NCBI RefSeq assembly: GCF_025913575.1
Contig: NZ_CP109785.1
Span: forward strand, 744,001 to 808,000
DNA: 64,000 bases
Direction of reading: 5' to 3'
Origin: Halocatena marina
GTDB taxonomy: Archaea; Halobacteriota; Halobacteria; Halobacteriales; Haloarculaceae
Shown one piece after another: positions 33,978-43,730 of the stretch (its first letter is position 1; the number at the start of each line of letters is the position of its first letter). Below the pieces are notes generated by a model that was not told the DNA's origin, made no database searches, and worked only from the letters and a program-made list of their open reading frames with translations. The translations under genes were made by a program, and so were the position numbers.

Positions 33978-35845
33978 GAGAAAGTTTCTCCTTCGTCTTT
34001 TTGATAACATACGATTGAAATTTTCACACGATAGTTACTAGGGAGATCTAATTGATATGTATGTTGTTGATATAGTTTATTAAACAGTATGTTTACTATT
34101 TTCATGGCTGTTCTGCATGTGGTCGGACGTTTAGTGGGTATGAATAACAATGACCGTGTATGGTTGCAGAATATCAATAAGGTAACTGTTTCAATCGTGG
34201 CGAAGGTGACATCTGTAATGAGATAAGGCAGATGTGACAATGAACCAACTTCTTAATGGTGGTTCTATGAGTAACAGTATGGACGATTCGTGCCATTATC
34301 TCGATCTGTTACATTAAACGAGTAGTGAGATAATATACAACAATTTTAATTAATGATTATGGCTATTATATTGGTATTATATTGAAGTATGTTATTCTAA
34401 TCTCTGAAATATCATAACAGATAAATATGGTTGATAGAGAATGACTATATTGCGCCATCTATCCGGATAAAATTCTAACTAAATACTGTGGGGTTATACA
34501 AGGTGTCCAAATCCATATTAAATCATTTCTTGGACTGACGTCTTTTACTCTGAGAAACCGGTATAGATACCAATTGCTTCTATTTAGATAATGGAAAACG
34601 ACATTCTGGCAGAACTGATAAATAACAAACCAATTATATATTGTATAAATCCATAAAATTGTGTCTCGTGTCGAGTATGGTGTGATTGGTGGTCATTGGA
34701 GGTCAAAAATAGTCGTATTTTCATGCTCTTACTCAAACTCTACTGATGAGTTGAAGTAGCAATCGAGGATGTCTGTATGAATCATTGATGATTGTGAAAT
34801 GTTGTACCGAGCACATGTTGGGTTGAGATATGGTATTGTACACTTCAATCTATATGCTACTGCTGTAGTTGGTGTGCTAACTACACAAAGGGAGGCGTGG
34901 GATGAATTGAACACCTCCTATTGTTTCTACATCCTCAGTATGGACATTCGCATCCGTGGGTCGATGATCAATGTAACTTTCACATTTGATGTATCGTGGT
35001 GATAACTAACTCGTGATGGTCGAATTAACTAGTTTGACAGTGACGTCGGCTGGTTACAGCAGTACGAATGTAATGAGCACACCGTCGATAGATTATCCAT
35101 CTCACACTGTAACATTACTTAGAATTATATAAAAATATATAATATTATGTCGGTTGTCATAGGATATTGCCACCCGACTCGCCATCAGTACATGCATTAA
35201 TTTCGCTTCTGATGACCCAACCGATCTACGTATAGATAGTAATCAGATAATGAACTTTGTCACAACCAGTTCTATCGGATGATTAACCTTCCTTGTGTGC
35301 CATACGAATCAGAGGTCTTGCTTCGTTCTATTAGTATATATGTGCATTGCGGTTGAAATGTATCTATGACTGTCCAATGGTGGACAATATACAATCACTA
35401 TTCTTTGATTTTCTTGAACTCTGTATGAATCCTTCGTCAACGGGACTGTTGTTTTAGATGGCTCGGCATACAACATTCTCGAATATAAGTAACAACACAA
35501 CAGTTATTTTAGTCAGGTAAATTAGCTAATTAAAATATCTCTATAAAGTTTTAATATCATAAATAAATAAAATGTATAATAGTGCATGCTATTTTGGTGG
35601 AACTGGTTATTGATTAGTATAGAATAATACATTTTGTTAAACAATCTATAACACGGACCCAATATCAAAAAATATTATATTATTTATATTTTCATAGATG
35701 CTAGTTGGTTATTTCTTGCGCATTTAACGGAGTGCAACTTTCAACTAGTCACTCTCACAACTTGGCTCGTTCTGTGATTTTCTTGATCACATCGTGACCG
35801 CAATCGAATTCAGGACGTTCTCTCAACGACAATGACACAAGCAGT
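33978..35845. other. 1.87-kb AT-rich region without a supported gene
   Basis: Clearly poorer in GC than the rest of the window, with many A/T runs. Frames up to 88 residues exist on both strands, but their products are not acidic and use codons unlike the flanking genes. I find no tRNA, no transposase remnant and no clear terminal repeats. It could be a decayed mobile element, a silenced regulatory zone or a long untranslated RNA locus. Confidence 0.5.
35371..35386. repeat. inverted repeat in the AT-rich region
   Basis: TGTCCA-ATGG-TGGACA is a perfect 6-4-6 palindrome. Both half-site words recur imperfectly about 870 bases away (TGTCCAAA and TTGGAC near 34503-34538). No gene is next to it. 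Confidence 0.3.
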
Positions 35846-37390
35846 TCATTCCATGTAACCCAGTTGTTTGAGTCTGTCTGTGACTTGATCAGATCGATTC
35901 TGTTCACCCTTTTCACTCACAGCGATCGGCTCGCGGGTGTCCCACGACGGTTCGGTTTCAAAGACCGGGAGCACACTCCCTTGCATATCTGTAGGAATAT
36001 CGCTTCCGACAGCAGCTAGTAGTGTTGGTGCAATATCGAGGATACTGATCGATTCGATCTCGCCGCGGTCGTCGAAGTCTGGGCCATTGGCGACGAAGAT
36101 ACCGTGGGGTGTGTTCTCTGCGGCCCACCGATCCGGTCCAGACTGGATGGTTCCACCTCCGATACCATCGTTGACGTGAACTCCGGGTCGTTGATCAACG
36201 ACTACTTCGGGTCCTTCATCGACGAACGGACCTGTGTACGCGTCTTCACCGTGATGAATCGAGGTGAACAGTTTCCCTGTCGAATCCGAGACGCCACGGA
36301 GATCATCGATAAGTTCCTCGCGCACTGTCTCGACATCGAACACAGGATTCAGGTAGATCGGTCCTTGTGCGCTCGCGACTGCCTTTGTCTCGTCGAGGTT
36401 GATTGCTTCAAGCTTCCGTCCACGTTTGATCCCTGCACTCTGTGGAATTAGTTGCTGGAGTCGCTCGGGAACAGTCCGTGCCAGTAAATCAACCACACCA
36501 GCGCGCTTTGCTAACTGGAGGACGTTTTCTCGGTTGAGTCCAAGCGGTCGGAGGAAGTCTTCAACGGTTCGCTGGCGTGCCTGATATCCATTCTCGGCGA
36601 GCCATTCGTTGATGTAAAACTCCGTTGTCGTCGGAGCACTCCCATGGTCTGACATGAGAATGAGGTTGGTATCTTCGAGTTCGGATAGTCGACCGATCCA
36701 TTCATCGACGAGCTGCCACGCTTGCTGTGTTGGTTCTTCATCCCAGAAAAAATGATGGAGAACGTTGAGATAAAACAGCGTCACGTGCATGAAGTCGAGT
36801 TCTTCTCGCTCGAAGAGATCGAGTGCCACTTCAAACCGCGATTCGAGTATCGAGAGAATCGCCTCGACCTCCGCACCGCGCTCGTCGTTCGATGAGATGA
36901 GTGGCTCTGGATGGACGCGGTAACTGAATTCGTTATTGAGATACGTCGCTATGTCTTCGGGATACGTGTAGCCGGTGTCGATCGATCGATACTCCCCTTC
37001 GACTGTAGCAGGACCACCACACACAAGGACCCCATCGAGTTCACGCGGTGGAAACATCGTTGGCATATTGACGACCCCGGTCGAAAATCCGTCAGTGTTG
37101 AGATAGTCCCACAACTCAGCAGTCCGAAAATCTTCGCTGTTTGTTGTCGTGATCTCTCCCTCTTCAAGGTCAACGCGCTCGAACCAAAACACACCGAATC
37201 CGCCTGGATCCTTTCCCGACGAGTAGCATTTCCAGTTCGGGAAGGTGACCGGTGGGAGACAGCTTTTGTGTTCGGCCCATACGCCAGAATCTCGAAGCGA
37301 CGCAATATTCGGGAGTTCTCCCTCCTCGATCCACGGATCGAGGAGTCGCCAACTCGCCCCGTCTAGGCCGACGACGAACGTCCGTGTCAT
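35846..37390 (-). CDS. alkaline-phosphatase-superfamily hydrolase (type I phosphodiesterase/nucleotide pyrophosphatase)
   Basis: A 514-residue protein. VVGLDGASWRLLDP gives the first metal Asp, LPPVTFPNWKCYSSGKDPG the Thr nucleophile, LFYLNVLHHFFWDE and LMSDHGSAPTTTEFYIN the other ligands, and SILDIAPTLLAAVG the usual late motif. It ends in DRLKQLGYME, similar to the C-terminus of the sulfatase-like protein at 41478. There is no export signal. Such proteins are frequent in haloarchaeal glycan loci, where they may act on phosphorylated lipid or sugar intermediates; that role is inferred from neighbours. Confidence 0.85.
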   Translation of the reverse strand: MTRTFVVGLDGASWRLLDPWIEEGELPNIASLRDSGVWAEHKSCLPPVTFPNWKCYSSGKDPGGFGVFWFERVDLEEGEITTTNSEDFRTAELWDYLNTDGFSTGVVNMPTMFPPRELDGVLVCGGPATVEGEYRSIDTGYTYPEDIATYLNNEFSYRVHPEPLISSNDERGAEVEAILSILESRFEVALDLFEREELDFMHVTLFYLNVLHHFFWDEEPTQQAWQLVDEWIGRLSELEDTNLILMSDHGSAPTTTEFYINEWLAENGYQARQRTVEDFLRPLGLNRENVLQLAKRAGVVDLLARTVPERLQQLIPQSAGIKRGRKLEAINLDETKAVASAQGPIYLNPVFDVETVREELIDDLRGVSDSTGKLFTSIHHGEDAYTGPFVDEGPEVVVDQRPGVHVNDGIGGGTIQSGPDRWAAENTPHGIFVANGPDFDDRGEIESISILDIAPTLLAAVGSDIPTDMQGSVLPVFETEPSWDTREPIAVSEKGEQNRSDQVTDRLKQLGYME

Positions 37391-37516
37391 ACCCTGAGCG
37401 ACTGGCTACCCGGTCATAGCCCTTGTCTTTCTATCCAGCCATCATAACTACATAAACAGTATACAGTTACACTCGCTTCGTACATGTACTGTTGTATGAC
37501 AACAGCACGCTTCAGT

Positions 37517-38539
37517 TCATTTCTCTCCGGTGGCAAGCCCTGAAAGATCGATCCGGGTCACTGGATACCAGCCAGCAAGAGAGGGTAGATAGACTCCGAG
37601 GAATCGATCGACGAGAATTACTGGTGTAATAATTGCTGCTGGAATTCCAAGAGCTGTGAAAACGAGTGTCGCTGATGCTTCTGCGACGCCGATTCCCCCT
37701 GGTGTCAGCGGTAGCAACGTCACGCTGTAGGCAGTCACCAGTACCACTGGCAACAATAGCGGCGAGAACTCTACGTCGAGCGCGGTCAACAACACCCACG
37801 CCCTGAGCCCCGGAAAAAGCATTCTCGACGCAATCCACCCAGCTGTGTACAACGAAACGACGCGATAATTCGACAGCAGGTTTTTGAAGGTGTCTGCAAC
37901 CCCTTCGCTGAAGGTTGGGAGCTTCCCCATGAACGCTCCGATCGCCGTCTCGATGAACGGGATTCGTCCGAATAGCTCCCGTGCTCGAACAGCAACGGCT
38001 GCCATGCCGTCCAGTCGTTGGGCTGCAACAATCGTGAGGAACCCCACTACAAGATACAGCGCGGTGGAGCCGCCGAGAACAGCGATCAGTCCCGGTGAGA
38101 ACACGTGAGCAAAGAGCACGAGTCCGAGTAGCGCGATGAGGCCGTTGAGAATGGCGTACAACGCTGTGTGCAATCCGGCGACCGTTACGACCTCACTCCA
38201 ATCGTACTGTGTGTAGTGGCGGAGGACGACTGGCGCAATCGATCGTCCTGAGATGCGCGACGGAAGAATTTGGTTGACAAAGTTGATGATCAAGGTCGAG
38301 CGCGCCGCAATCGAAAACGGTGTCGACCGGAGCCCGTTGAGCAAGACGTGCCACATCGAAAACCGAAAGAGTGTCTCGGCCACGGTCGCTGCGAGAATCA
38401 CAACAATAGTTATATAATCCAACTTATCCATCAAACCGATGACGCGACCCCATTCAGCTTGTCGAACGAGCCACACGAGGGCAGCGATACCGATCGCGTA
38501 CTGGACGATCTTGAGCGCCCACCGATAGCTCCGTTTCAT
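37517..38539 (-). CDS. flippase-like/lysylphosphatidylglycerol-synthetase-type membrane protein (UPF0104)
   Basis: A 340-residue membrane protein with about eight helices, of the same family as the C-terminal part of AglD. SWRV-like opening (YRWALKIVQYAIGIAALVWLVRQAEW), FVNQILPSRISGRSIAPVVLRHY and LPLTPGGIGVAEASATLVFTALG are characteristic. The family is linked to moving or modifying lipid-linked precursors at the membrane, but the reaction is not proven. It follows the phosphatase-fold gene (35846-37390) on the same strand and fits a glycan-assembly role. Confidence 0.85.
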   Translation of the reverse strand: MKRSYRWALKIVQYAIGIAALVWLVRQAEWGRVIGLMDKLDYITIVVILAATVAETLFRFSMWHVLLNGLRSTPFSIAARSTLIINFVNQILPSRISGRSIAPVVLRHYTQYDWSEVVTVAGLHTALYAILNGLIALLGLVLFAHVFSPGLIAVLGGSTALYLVVGFLTIVAAQRLDGMAAVAVRARELFGRIPFIETAIGAFMGKLPTFSEGVADTFKNLLSNYRVVSLYTAGWIASRMLFPGLRAWVLLTALDVEFSPLLLPVVLVTAYSVTLLPLTPGGIGVAEASATLVFTALGIPAAIITPVILVDRFLGVYLPSLAGWYPVTRIDLSGLATGEK

Positions 38540-38808
38540 CGAATCGTCACCAGATCGTGGTCGCGCCTCATTCGTTCCCCGAATACATGATACTGGCGGG
38601 CCGATCGTTGGACGATCCGACGGGCTAAATTGTGTCGTTGCCGGGGAATCATTCGATGGTCAAACGAGAGAGTGACGACTCATAGGGATTTCGAGGTTGC
38701 GATGGGTAACGTGTGTATCCTCTTTTCGAGAAAAATCATTTGTCCCGTAACGACTGAGATTACGGCTCGCGGAGTGCGTTCTGAACGTGGAGAGGACAAG
38801 ACGATGTT

Positions 38809-41277
38809 CTATTCGAACGTCTGGTCGAGAAGGCGGGTCGCTTTCGATTTGATATCGAGATAGCGTTTGACCATAATGACCGTGCTTTCGGATTTTCGAC
38901 CGATCTGCTCGGGAATCGTACCGAAGATGAGCTGTTGGAGCGGTCCCGCCCGTGTCGCACCAACGATCGTCAGATCGTAATCTTTGGACTCATCGACGAG
39001 TGTATCCACGACACTCTTTCCTTCGATGAGATGGTGTTCTGCAGGGGTATCCGTGATTGTCGCAGTGGTCGATTCGAGGCGCTCGCGGGCATCGTCGCGG
39101 TCCTGTTTAGTCATCTCAGGTTTGACGACGCGAACCACATCGATTCGTGTATTGCTCGGACGGGCAATCGATTGAGCGACCTCAGCGGCGAATTCGGAGT
39201 GAGGACCTCCCGCAGCTGGTAGCAGGATCGAATCGATCGTTTCTCCTCCTTCCGAACGGATCCGCTCGACGAGAACGTCACAATCAGCATCCTCGACGAC
39301 CGTATCGACAATACTCCCAAGAATGGCTTCGCGGCGGGATGACTGACCGCTCCAGCCCATCAGGACGGCGTCAGCCTCGTACTGTTCGATCGTGTTCAAA
39401 ATCGCATCATCGATGTGGTGTCCAATGCGAACCGTACCGCTGATCGGAACATCTTGCACTGTCGTATTGGGTTCTTCAGCGAGATCGTTTAATCCGCTGG
39501 CTTCCGTTTCGGTCTCAGCTTCCGTTCCGCCACCGTCGGTGAGTGCCATCGCACGCCGCAGCACCTCTCGTTGTTCATCAACGTACTGGTAGCCTTCCTC
39601 AAGCGGCGTCTGTTCGGGAAGATCCACGACCGACATGACGAGCACTTCGCCGTTCCGATCCCGGGCGATGTCGAGCGCAGTGCTCATCATCTGCTCGACG
39701 TGATCCGGATTGGCGATTGGAACCACGAGTTGATAGTCGCGTTCGTGACCGGACGGGTTGCGTTCTGCGACGACGGTTGGTGTCTCGCGCTCGATCTCCT
39801 GAACCGGACGGGAACGCGATTTCCACGCGAACCAGAAGGCAACACCAATGACTTCTGCAACGAGACCGAGGATGAGGCTCGACTGTTCGACGTTTGCGAG
39901 CAGCGCAAAGTTCGCCAACACTGCAATGATTGGAACCCACGGAACGAACGGAACTTCAAACGCGCGTTCGATGTCTGGGAACTTCCGCCGTGACTGGATG
40001 ATAGCGAGGTTCACGAAGATCAGACCACCAAGCAGCATGAAATCAGCAAAGTGAGCGATGGATTCGATTCCGAGATGGAGTCCGAAGGGTCCAGTCACCT
40101 TGCCCTCTGCTGTTGGGCCACCACCGAAGAGCACGGTAAAGAAAAGGATGTAGAGAAGAATGAATCCGCCAGTGAGCAACACCGACTTATACGGTGTGTT
40201 CAGTGTCGGGTGAAGGTCTTCGAACTGTTGAGGGAGGTGGTTGCGTCGGCTCATCGCCAGCTTCACGCGTGAGCCTGCGAGAATAGTCGCGTTTGCGGCC
40301 GACAGCATCGAAAAGAGTGCACCGACGATGATCACGTAGAACCCGAATCCACCGAGATAGTACTGTGCGGCCAGCGCCATCGCCACTTCGGCGTTCGCTT
40401 CGATGTACCCCTCGACCCCTGCCGGTGCGCCGATTCTGCCCATCTCGATAAGAGATTCAATGAAGCCATTGTTGTTGATGGCAAAAACGATCACGAGAAC
40501 GACGAGCGCGTACACCACTGTCACAAAACCCATACTGAAGAAAATCGCACGGGGGATGGTGCGTCCCGGCTCTTTAATCTCCTCTGCGTTCGTGGCGATC
40601 GCCTCGAATCCAAAGAAGGTGATGAACACGAGCGCGCTCGTAAGGAAGAGCGAATCGAAATTCGTGGCGTTTTCTGCGAACGACGTTGCGGCCACCGAAG
40701 CATCGAACGCCTGAAATCCTCCGTAGAGGAAGAGAATGATGAGACCCACTTTCAGTGCCGTAACGATGATCTGAAAGAGGCCAGTCTCCTCGGTCCCCTT
40801 GAGATTCACAGCGAGAAGGAGCCCAAGGACGAGAAGCCCCGCTACCCAGAATGGGATAGCTTTCGGAATCGACAGCGCGGGATACAGAAAGCGATAGAAC
40901 CAATCGGAGAAAGATGCGAGATAGAAGGCGGCACTCGCGGGATAGCCGAGAATCATCGACCAGCCCACGATATACGTTAGATCACTGTCGAACGTATTTG
41001 CCACATACATGTACCCACCGCCACTCTCGGGATAGATCGCGGCGAATTCGGCGTAGGCAAAGGCTGTGAAGCTGGCAACGATCGCTGCGATGAGAAACGA
41101 CCCAATCGCCATCGCGCCAACGTTGCTCACTGCAAGTCCAGAGAGAACGAAGATGCCAGCTGCAATCATCGTCCCGACGCCCAGAGCGACCGCACCAACA
41201 ATGCCAATATCGCGGTCAAGTTCCGATTCGATATCGGACCCTCCTACTGCGTCAGTCTCTGCGACTTTGTCACCCAT
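38809..41277 (-). CDS. APC family amino-acid transporter with two C-terminal UspA domains
   Basis: An 822-residue fusion. Residues about 25-490 contain 12-14 membrane helices with APC motifs (GIVGAVALGVGTMIAAGIFVLSG-type helix 1, SGGGYMYVANTFDSDLTYIVGW, FFGFEAIATNAEEIKEPGRTIPRAIFFS). Two universal-stress-protein domains follow, about 525-665 (...PIANPDHVEQMMSTALDIARDRNGEV) and 685-805 (...TIVGATRAGPLQQLIFGTIPEQIG). The cationic amino-acid transporter subgroup is likely. The Usp domains may sense nucleotide and gate uptake, as proposed for similar archaeal fusions. Confidence 0.92.
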   Translation of the reverse strand: MGDKVAETDAVGGSDIESELDRDIGIVGAVALGVGTMIAAGIFVLSGLAVSNVGAMAIGSFLIAAIVASFTAFAYAEFAAIYPESGGGYMYVANTFDSDLTYIVGWSMILGYPASAAFYLASFSDWFYRFLYPALSIPKAIPFWVAGLLVLGLLLAVNLKGTEETGLFQIIVTALKVGLIILFLYGGFQAFDASVAATSFAENATNFDSLFLTSALVFITFFGFEAIATNAEEIKEPGRTIPRAIFFSMGFVTVVYALVVLVIVFAINNNGFIESLIEMGRIGAPAGVEGYIEANAEVAMALAAQYYLGGFGFYVIIVGALFSMLSAANATILAGSRVKLAMSRRNHLPQQFEDLHPTLNTPYKSVLLTGGFILLYILFFTVLFGGGPTAEGKVTGPFGLHLGIESIAHFADFMLLGGLIFVNLAIIQSRRKFPDIERAFEVPFVPWVPIIAVLANFALLANVEQSSLILGLVAEVIGVAFWFAWKSRSRPVQEIERETPTVVAERNPSGHERDYQLVVPIANPDHVEQMMSTALDIARDRNGEVLVMSVVDLPEQTPLEEGYQYVDEQREVLRRAMALTDGGGTEAETETEASGLNDLAEEPNTTVQDVPISGTVRIGHHIDDAILNTIEQYEADAVLMGWSGQSSRREAILGSIVDTVVEDADCDVLVERIRSEGGETIDSILLPAAGGPHSEFAAEVAQSIARPSNTRIDVVRVVKPEMTKQDRDDARERLESTTATITDTPAEHHLIEGKSVVDTLVDESKDYDLTIVGATRAGPLQQLIFGTIPEQIGRKSESTVIMVKRYLDIKSKATRLLDQTFE

Positions 41278-41477
41278 TGGGGGTACGATGGCCGATAGGA
41301 TGAAAAGCTTTCACATGTCGTTCTCCTTCCGATCACGATTGCCTGCCGGTATTATACGTCGCTGAGCGGTATAACCGCCGGTACGCTGCTGATTCAGAAA
41401 ACAGGTGCACTCGTGGCAATCTGTAGTGTGTCATAAATCGCAAGATGTATTCGATAGAGCGGACGGTAGTAGAGGCA

Positions 41478-42650
41478 ATGGATGATATCGTTCTCGTGAC
41501 TGCTGATTCGGTTCGGTATGATCACGTCGATGAGATGGAATTCATCTCGTCTTTGGGTCCACGTACTGGTATTACCGCCGCTCACTACACTCGTCCGAGC
41601 CTAGCGGGGTTGCTCTCTTCGAGCTTGGTCTCTGCCCTTCAGTCGAAGATCACTGGGCCGTCTATTGCGTCGGTAGCAGCGGAGCACGGATACACTTGCA
41701 TCGGGTTAGCACCGACACCACAAACTGACCCGGCCTTCGGATTCGATTCCGGATTCGACGAGTACGAGACGTTTAGCGAAGGCGGGGGTGAAAACCCGTT
41801 CAAGAACAGACGAAGCCGCATCCGCGAATCGCTCGGCAGAATTAACTCTGTCCGTCGACTCTACCGCCGTCTCGTTCCGATGGAGGCTGTTCTCTCGTCG
41901 CTCCCAACTGACGAAGAGATCATCGACATGGCCATCGAACGGTTCAACGATGCTCCTGCGCCGCGATTCCTCTGGGTTCACCTGATGGAGAGCCATCGAC
42001 CGTACGGCACTGGTTCAGAGGCCCTCCCAAAAGAACTTGATCGGAAAGCAGGCGCGGCTGGTAACACTGGGCTGCTCGGATCGAAATCGGTCAGTGAGTC
42101 GGAGATCGAACAGATCAAGGGAACGTATCGAGACGCACTCAGTCGTGTAGACGGGCAGATCGAACGGCTGCTCGCCGAGATTAACGCGGATCCGACATTC
42201 GTGTTTACGTCCGACCACGGCGACGAATTCGGCGAAGATGGATATTTCTATCATCAAGGATTTCGTCGGCGAGTCGTCGATCGGCTGATTGAAGTTCCCG
42301 TCGTCATGGACGGTGTTGATCTTGAGACAGAGCCGGAAGCGAAGCCGGAGCCGAACCGATTCAGCGTACTCGATATTGCTCCAACCCTGATCGAAAGCGC
42401 TGGTATGGAAGTACCGGACCAATGGCACGGGACACCCCTCGCCGATGGTGGTTCAGAGACGATGATAACGGTTGCTCCGTGGCACGAAAAGGCGACGATC
42501 GCTGTTCAAGACGAAACGAAGAAACTGGTCGCTCGAGATGCAAACGTTTCACTCGAAAGCGGCGAGAATCGAACTGAGACGAGTCGTGCCGAGGTCTCCG
42601 ATGAGCTGGAACAACGCTTGCGCGATCTCGGATACACGGATGCAGGGTGA
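41478..42650 (+). CDS. sulfatase-like hydrolase
   Basis: A 390-residue protein of the sulfatase/alkaline phosphatase fold. MDDIVLVTADSVRYDHV provides the paired Asp ligands, HYTRPSLAGLLSSSL the nucleophile Ser region (no Cys-x-Pro-x-Arg sulfatase box, so formylglycine is unlikely), FVFTSDHGDEFGEDGYFYHQG the remaining ligands, and FSVLDIAPTLIESAG the closing block. It ends DELEQRLRDLGYTDAG. Such proteins occur in haloarchaeal exopolysaccharide and S-layer glycan clusters and may be phospho- or sulfo-transferases. ATG at 41478 places the metal motif at the N-terminus. Confidence 0.85.
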   Translation: MDDIVLVTADSVRYDHVDEMEFISSLGPRTGITAAHYTRPSLAGLLSSSLVSALQSKITGPSIASVAAEHGYTCIGLAPTPQTDPAFGFDSGFDEYETFSEGGGENPFKNRRSRIRESLGRINSVRRLYRRLVPMEAVLSSLPTDEEIIDMAIERFNDAPAPRFLWVHLMESHRPYGTGSEALPKELDRKAGAAGNTGLLGSKSVSESEIEQIKGTYRDALSRVDGQIERLLAEINADPTFVFTSDHGDEFGEDGYFYHQGFRRRVVDRLIEVPVVMDGVDLETEPEAKPEPNRFSVLDIAPTLIESAGMEVPDQWHGTPLADGGSETMITVAPWHEKATIAVQDETKKLVARDANVSLESGENRTETSRAEVSDELEQRLRDLGYTDAG

Positions 42651-42719
42651 ACCACACTACAGACAGACTGACACCACTGACAGACTGCGACGCTGGCGCA
42701 AATAAATCTGTCTCCTATC

Positions 42720-43535
42720 TCACAGTGAATTCATCGGAACAAACGTAAAGCGCTCTGAGAGGATCCTTTCGACCGCGTTTTGAAGCCACTCTCCCGTGCG
42801 CCAATAGACGCGGCGTGGAACACCATCGACGCGTGGAAGATCAACCAACTCCCACGGATGGATATAGAGAATCGGAACGATCCCACGTCGAGCGAGCAGC
42901 TTCATTCCGAGTATCGTGTATTTGACGCCGAAAAATCGGAGCCACGTCCCCGTCAACGGCAACCGAAGCCCCGGCATAACCGCAACCGGAAGCTCTGTGA
43001 CGGTTGACGGTGCACCCTCGACGAATCGAGATGCTGGTGCGGGCTCCTGGACTGTGTGCTCGCCCCCATACCACCCGGGAATCGAACGGCACGGCACGAT
43101 GCTCGAATCGTACTCGTATCCAGCAGCCGCAAGCTCAGTAAAATGGTCCGTGGTGATGTCGAACGACGGTGCACGAAATCCCGTGACTGGCGAGTCGGCA
43201 ACTCGTTCGAGCGTCTCGCGGGATGTGCGAAGCTCATCGCGGCGTTCGGCTGTATCTATCTCTGATAGATGGACGTGTCGATGTGTGTGTGACCCGATCT
43301 CGTGCCCAGCATCGACGATACGGGTGATGATCTCCGGATGGCGCTCGGCAATATCCGAAACGACAAAAAACGTTCCTACAGCGTCGTACGCATCGTAACG
43401 ATCGAGCAGCACCTCGATAGCCGATAGACCAACATCGGTATCAGACCCAGCAAGTGATCCGTGTGCATTCCGATAAGCGGGAATGTGTGAGAAACACTCT
43501 ACATCAACAGAGAGAACAGCAGTAGGGCGTACCAT
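42720..43535 (-). CDS. polysaccharide deacetylase family protein
   Basis: A 271-residue NodB-homology protein. LSVDVECFSHIP gives the Asp pair, HEIGSHTHRHVHLSE the zinc-binding His-x3-His, TGFRAPSFDIT the Arg/Pro block, and LYIHPWELVDLP the late His. It removes acetyl groups from N-acetylated sugars, probably on a glycan precursor or surface polymer. No signal peptide, so it acts in the cytoplasm. It converges with the sulfatase-like gene and is divergent from the GT2 gene at 43731. Confidence 0.9.
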   Translation of the reverse strand: MVRPTAVLSVDVECFSHIPAYRNAHGSLAGSDTDVGLSAIEVLLDRYDAYDAVGTFFVVSDIAERHPEIITRIVDAGHEIGSHTHRHVHLSEIDTAERRDELRTSRETLERVADSPVTGFRAPSFDITTDHFTELAAAGYEYDSSIVPCRSIPGWYGGEHTVQEPAPASRFVEGAPSTVTELPVAVMPGLRLPLTGTWLRFFGVKYTILGMKLLARRGIVPILYIHPWELVDLPRVDGVPRRVYWRTGEWLQNAVERILSERFTFVPMNSL

Positions 43536-43730
43536 CGCGTGATCGATACCATGAGGACGCTCTCTGTCTCTATGTAGCTTTGGCTCTCAATCAGTACACA
43601 TATTGGTTTATATTTCGAAATTATATAATAGTATTACTACACAAAAAACGCATGGAGAATGTTCAGGAAAGTAAAATGAATACCACAACGCATATACTAT
43701 CTCGCCCAAACGTCGGGAACAGCGAACAAT

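Noticed and set aside
33978..35845. Replication origin in the AT-rich gap
   Set aside because: No orc1/cdc6 gene beside it and no repeated origin-recognition-box-like G-run elements seen.
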